The translations under genes and the position numbers were made by a program. Under the pieces are notes generated by a model that was not told the DNA's origin, ran no database searches, and saw only the letters and a list, made by a program, of their open reading frames with translations. Shown here piece by piece: positions 14,774-15,810 of a DNA stretch of 15,810 bases. The stretch is taken from NCBI GenBank assembly GCA_023405135.1, contig JAEXYZ010000032.1:1-15810 (forward strand). Direction: 5' to 3'. Positions within the stretch are counted from its first letter, which is position 1; each line of letters opens with the position of its first letter. This stretch comes from Bacillota bacterium. GTDB lineage: Bacteria; Bacillota; Bacilli; Bacillales_A; Planococcaceae.

Positions 14774-14830
14774 AGTAAGCGTCAAATAAATATCGCGGCT
14801 TGGAAATGCGAACATTATTTGACGCTTACT
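14774..14830. repeat. 16-bp perfect inverted repeat, IS66-end-like
   Basis: The arms AGTAAGCGTCAAATAA (14774-14789) and its exact complement (14815-14830) flank a 25-nt centre that contains a TCGC/GCGA pair (14793-14796 with 14808-14811). Arms that open GTAAGCGTC and close GACGCTTAC resemble terminal inverted repeats of IS66-family elements as I remember them. The unit could be a MITE-like relic with no coding sequence. Eight-base flanks (14767-14774 and 14830-14837) do not match, so there is no obvious target duplication. A terminator or regulatory hairpin in front of topB is the alternative. Confidence 0.6.
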
Positions 14831-15067
14831 AGTTTTCTTACAATCTATTGTTCCAAATTCGAATCATATTTTAATAGGTACAGTCAGAAATTGAATTGCT
14901 GCATAGCTCTTAAAGTCATCTCACATTCAATAGTTCAAAGGTCACGAGCAGTGGCATATCGTTGCTTGCCTTTTATCCATATATTCATTATACAAAATAA
15001 TCATCATTTATTTCCATTATATTAAAATACGATTTAGGAAAATAATTTTCCCTTAAATAAAAACACA

Positions 15068-15096
15068 GAGCACATTCTTTTTTAAAGGAAGTGCCC
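15068..15096 (-). terminator. Terminator of the small membrane protein gene
   Basis: On the minus strand GGGCAC (15091-15096) pairs with GTGCTC (15068-15073) with one wobble. It is extended by a bulged A-T helix with a CTTT/AAAG tip, and followed by TGTTTTTATTT. It begins about 25 bp past the stop at 15122. Confidence 0.75.
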
Positions 15097-15121
15097 GATT
15101 AATTTCTTCATTTTTATACTT

Positions 15122-15316
15122 TTAGTTGAAAAACGCTAAATAAATTATAATACCAACTATAATTAAAATAAGTAGAATTCCTGTACCTTTCCATCCTAAA
15201 TCCCCAACTAAATCTTGAAGACCTCCTCCATGAATACTTCCAGCAGGGTTTCTTTTTAATTCTTCTTGTCTCAATCTTTCTCTTTTTTCTTCTGGAGTTT
15301 CTTTATCTCTGTTCAA
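15122..15316 (-). CDS. Small single-span membrane protein (DUF6366-like)
   Basis: A 64-residue protein with a charged N-terminal half (ETPEEKRERLRQEELKRNP, 6-24), a short Gly-rich linker with DLVGDLGWKG (35-44), and one hydrophobic span GILLILIIVGIIIYLAFF (46-63) at the very C-terminus. It resembles the small Bacillales family I know as DUF6366; function is not established. A longer GTG start at 15331 is possible, but the strong ribosome site GGAGGTG lies inside that extension, 7 nt before a TTG at 15316. I therefore take TTG as the true start. The topology suggests a tail-anchored protein with a charged cytoplasmic part. It is monocistronic with its own terminator. Confidence 0.75.
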   Translation of the reverse strand: MNRDKETPEEKRERLRQEELKRNPAGSIHGGGLQDLVGDLGWKGTGILLILIIVGIIIYLAFFN

Positions 15317-15622
15317 TGAAAGCACCTCCACTGTTCATTCCTTCAAGTACAACATTTCCTTATTCTTACTTTATCATAGAATCCAGCATTCATGAAAGGT
15401 GTCCCACCGTTCCATAAAGAAAGAGCACCATTTCCTTTCCGGAATAGCACTCTTCTTATCAACAAGCTTTGTTTCACTATTTTACGTTCGATTCATTAAT
15501 TTATTTTCTTATTATTTTTATCCCGAATCATTATTTCATATGGAATTTCTTCAAATGAATTTTACTTTTATAAGACTTAACAAAATATAAATAATCATAA
15601 ATGTAATATAAGTAACAACCAT
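15317..15622. other. Intergenic region with a minus-strand terminator
   Basis: About 300 bases containing the upstream region of the small membrane protein gene and the hairpin at 15421-15454. No confident promoter is seen; TATGAT on the minus strand near 15372-15377 lacks a -35. A plus-strand frame starting at 15399 runs through the terminator and has no ribosome site. Confidence 0.45.
15421..15454 (-). terminator. Minus-strand intrinsic terminator
   Basis: On the minus strand AAGAGTGCTATTCC (15454-15441) pairs with the arm at 15435-15421 through Watson-Crick and G-U pairs and a single bulged A, around a 5-nt loop, then TCTTTATGG. The plus-strand version has true mismatches at the wobble positions. 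It therefore ends a minus-strand transcript from the right, fitting the partial gene at 15623-15810. Confidence 0.6.
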
Positions 15623-15810
15623 CTATAGATTGTTATCAAGTAAACTAAAGTAATCAAAAGAACAATATATCCCGAAAAATGCAAGAACAGCGAAAATTAT
15701 ATAGTCTAATTTAAATTTATGTGTACAATTTTTGTTCTTAAATGGTAAACAAATTAGTTTTGATATTATTCTAGTGATTGTAGTATAGATGTATGGACAC
15801 AACTTGGTTA
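15623..15810 (-). CDS. Partial membrane protein, C-terminal end (cut by window edge)
   Basis: The minus strand is open without a stop from the window edge for 61 codons to TAG at 15623-15625; the start lies outside the window. The peptide has a basic, Cys-containing stretch (LPFKNKNCTHKFKLD) followed by a hydrophobic span (YIIFAVLAFFGIYCSFDYF), then ends SLLDNNL. This is the layout of a C-terminal transmembrane helix. About 170 nt further on is the minus-strand terminator at 15421-15454, which supports a gene here. I do not recognise a family. A chance open frame in AT-rich DNA is possible. Confidence 0.45.
   Translation of the reverse strand, partial: TKLCPYIYTTITRIISKLICLPFKNKNCTHKFKLDYIIFAVLAFFGIYCSFDYFSLLDNNL

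Larger units (their letters stand above)
14708..15121. other. Intergenic region upstream of topB
   Basis: About 410 bases without a credible gene. It holds the 16-bp inverted repeat at 14774-14830 and the terminator at 15068-15096. On the minus strand, roughly 14860-14995 reads WIKGKQRYATARDL, a stop, then TIECEMTLRAMQQF in one frame. This looks like a decayed coding fragment of unknown origin, but it is too short to call. The topB promoter is not clear: TTGACG within the right arm of the repeat (14819-14824) could serve as -35 but lacks a good -10. Confidence 0.5.

Noticed and set aside
14819..15025. Plus-strand 68-codon ORF upstream of topB
   Set aside because: TTG start lies within the inverted-repeat arm, with no ribosome site; not protein-like.
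15399..15590. Plus-strand 63-codon ORF
   Set aside because: Passes through the 15421-15454 terminator, GTG start without ribosome site; hydrophobicity comes from T-rich DNA.
1..15810. CRISPR arrays, tRNA or rRNA genes
   Set aside because: No regularly spaced direct repeats and no recognisable tRNA or rRNA sequence on either strand.

Overview
The window is AT-rich, and its genes have strong AGGAGG-type ribosome binding sites, frequent TTG/GTG starts and Bacillus-like gene content (a YclM-type aspartokinase, MetNIQ-type transporter parts, a B. subtilis-like TopB, a small Bacillales membrane protein). This points to a Firmicute of the order Bacillales. A Lysinibacillus/Solibacillus-like relative is my guess; the sequence alone does not settle the genus.

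Layout. 1-745: wreckage of an IS66-family insertion sequence (only the transposase C-terminus is in the window, ending at an apparent Trp-to-stop change) and two short open frames of doubtful status. 747-2105 (-): aspartokinase III with its own promoter and a perfect terminator hairpin. 2106-2682: non-coding and AT-rich, with a minus-strand terminator and a possible small-RNA promoter. 2683-10379 (-): a tightly packed seven-gene operon, in transcription order HpaB-type oxygenase 1, HpaB-type oxygenase 2, SsuD-like monooxygenase, SfnG-like monooxygenase, MetN ATPase, MetI permease, DszC/SfnB-like monooxygenase. 10380-10721: divergent control region. 10722-11561 (+): MetQ-type lipoprotein. 11664-12371 (-): DNA-alkylation-repair-family protein. 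12509-14707 (-): DNA topoisomerase III. 14708-15121: non-coding, with a 16-bp perfect inverted repeat resembling IS66 ends. 15122-15316 (-): small membrane protein. 15623-15810 (-): probable C-terminus of a membrane protein cut by the window edge.

How the genes work together. The operon plus the divergent lipoprotein look like an organosulfur scavenging locus: a MetQ/MetI/MetN importer brings in a sulfur compound, and five flavin-dependent monooxygenases oxidise it and release sulfite. No flavin reductase is present in the window, so reduced flavin must come from elsewhere. Several features suggest the substrate is not a standard one. Both HpaB paralogues have Thr where the family has its phenol-binding His. 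The SsuD-like enzyme differs at two positions discussed as catalytic. MetN lacks the C-terminal methionine-sensing domain. MetQ is altered in its ligand-loop motif.

Regulation. A near-consensus minus-strand promoter overlaps a 9-bp inverted repeat that resembles a CymR (cysteine regulator) site. Both divergent leaders contain hairpins followed by T-rich runs just before the first gene, so each arm may be attenuated at the RNA level. No S-box, T-box or lysine riboswitch core is recognisable in either leader.
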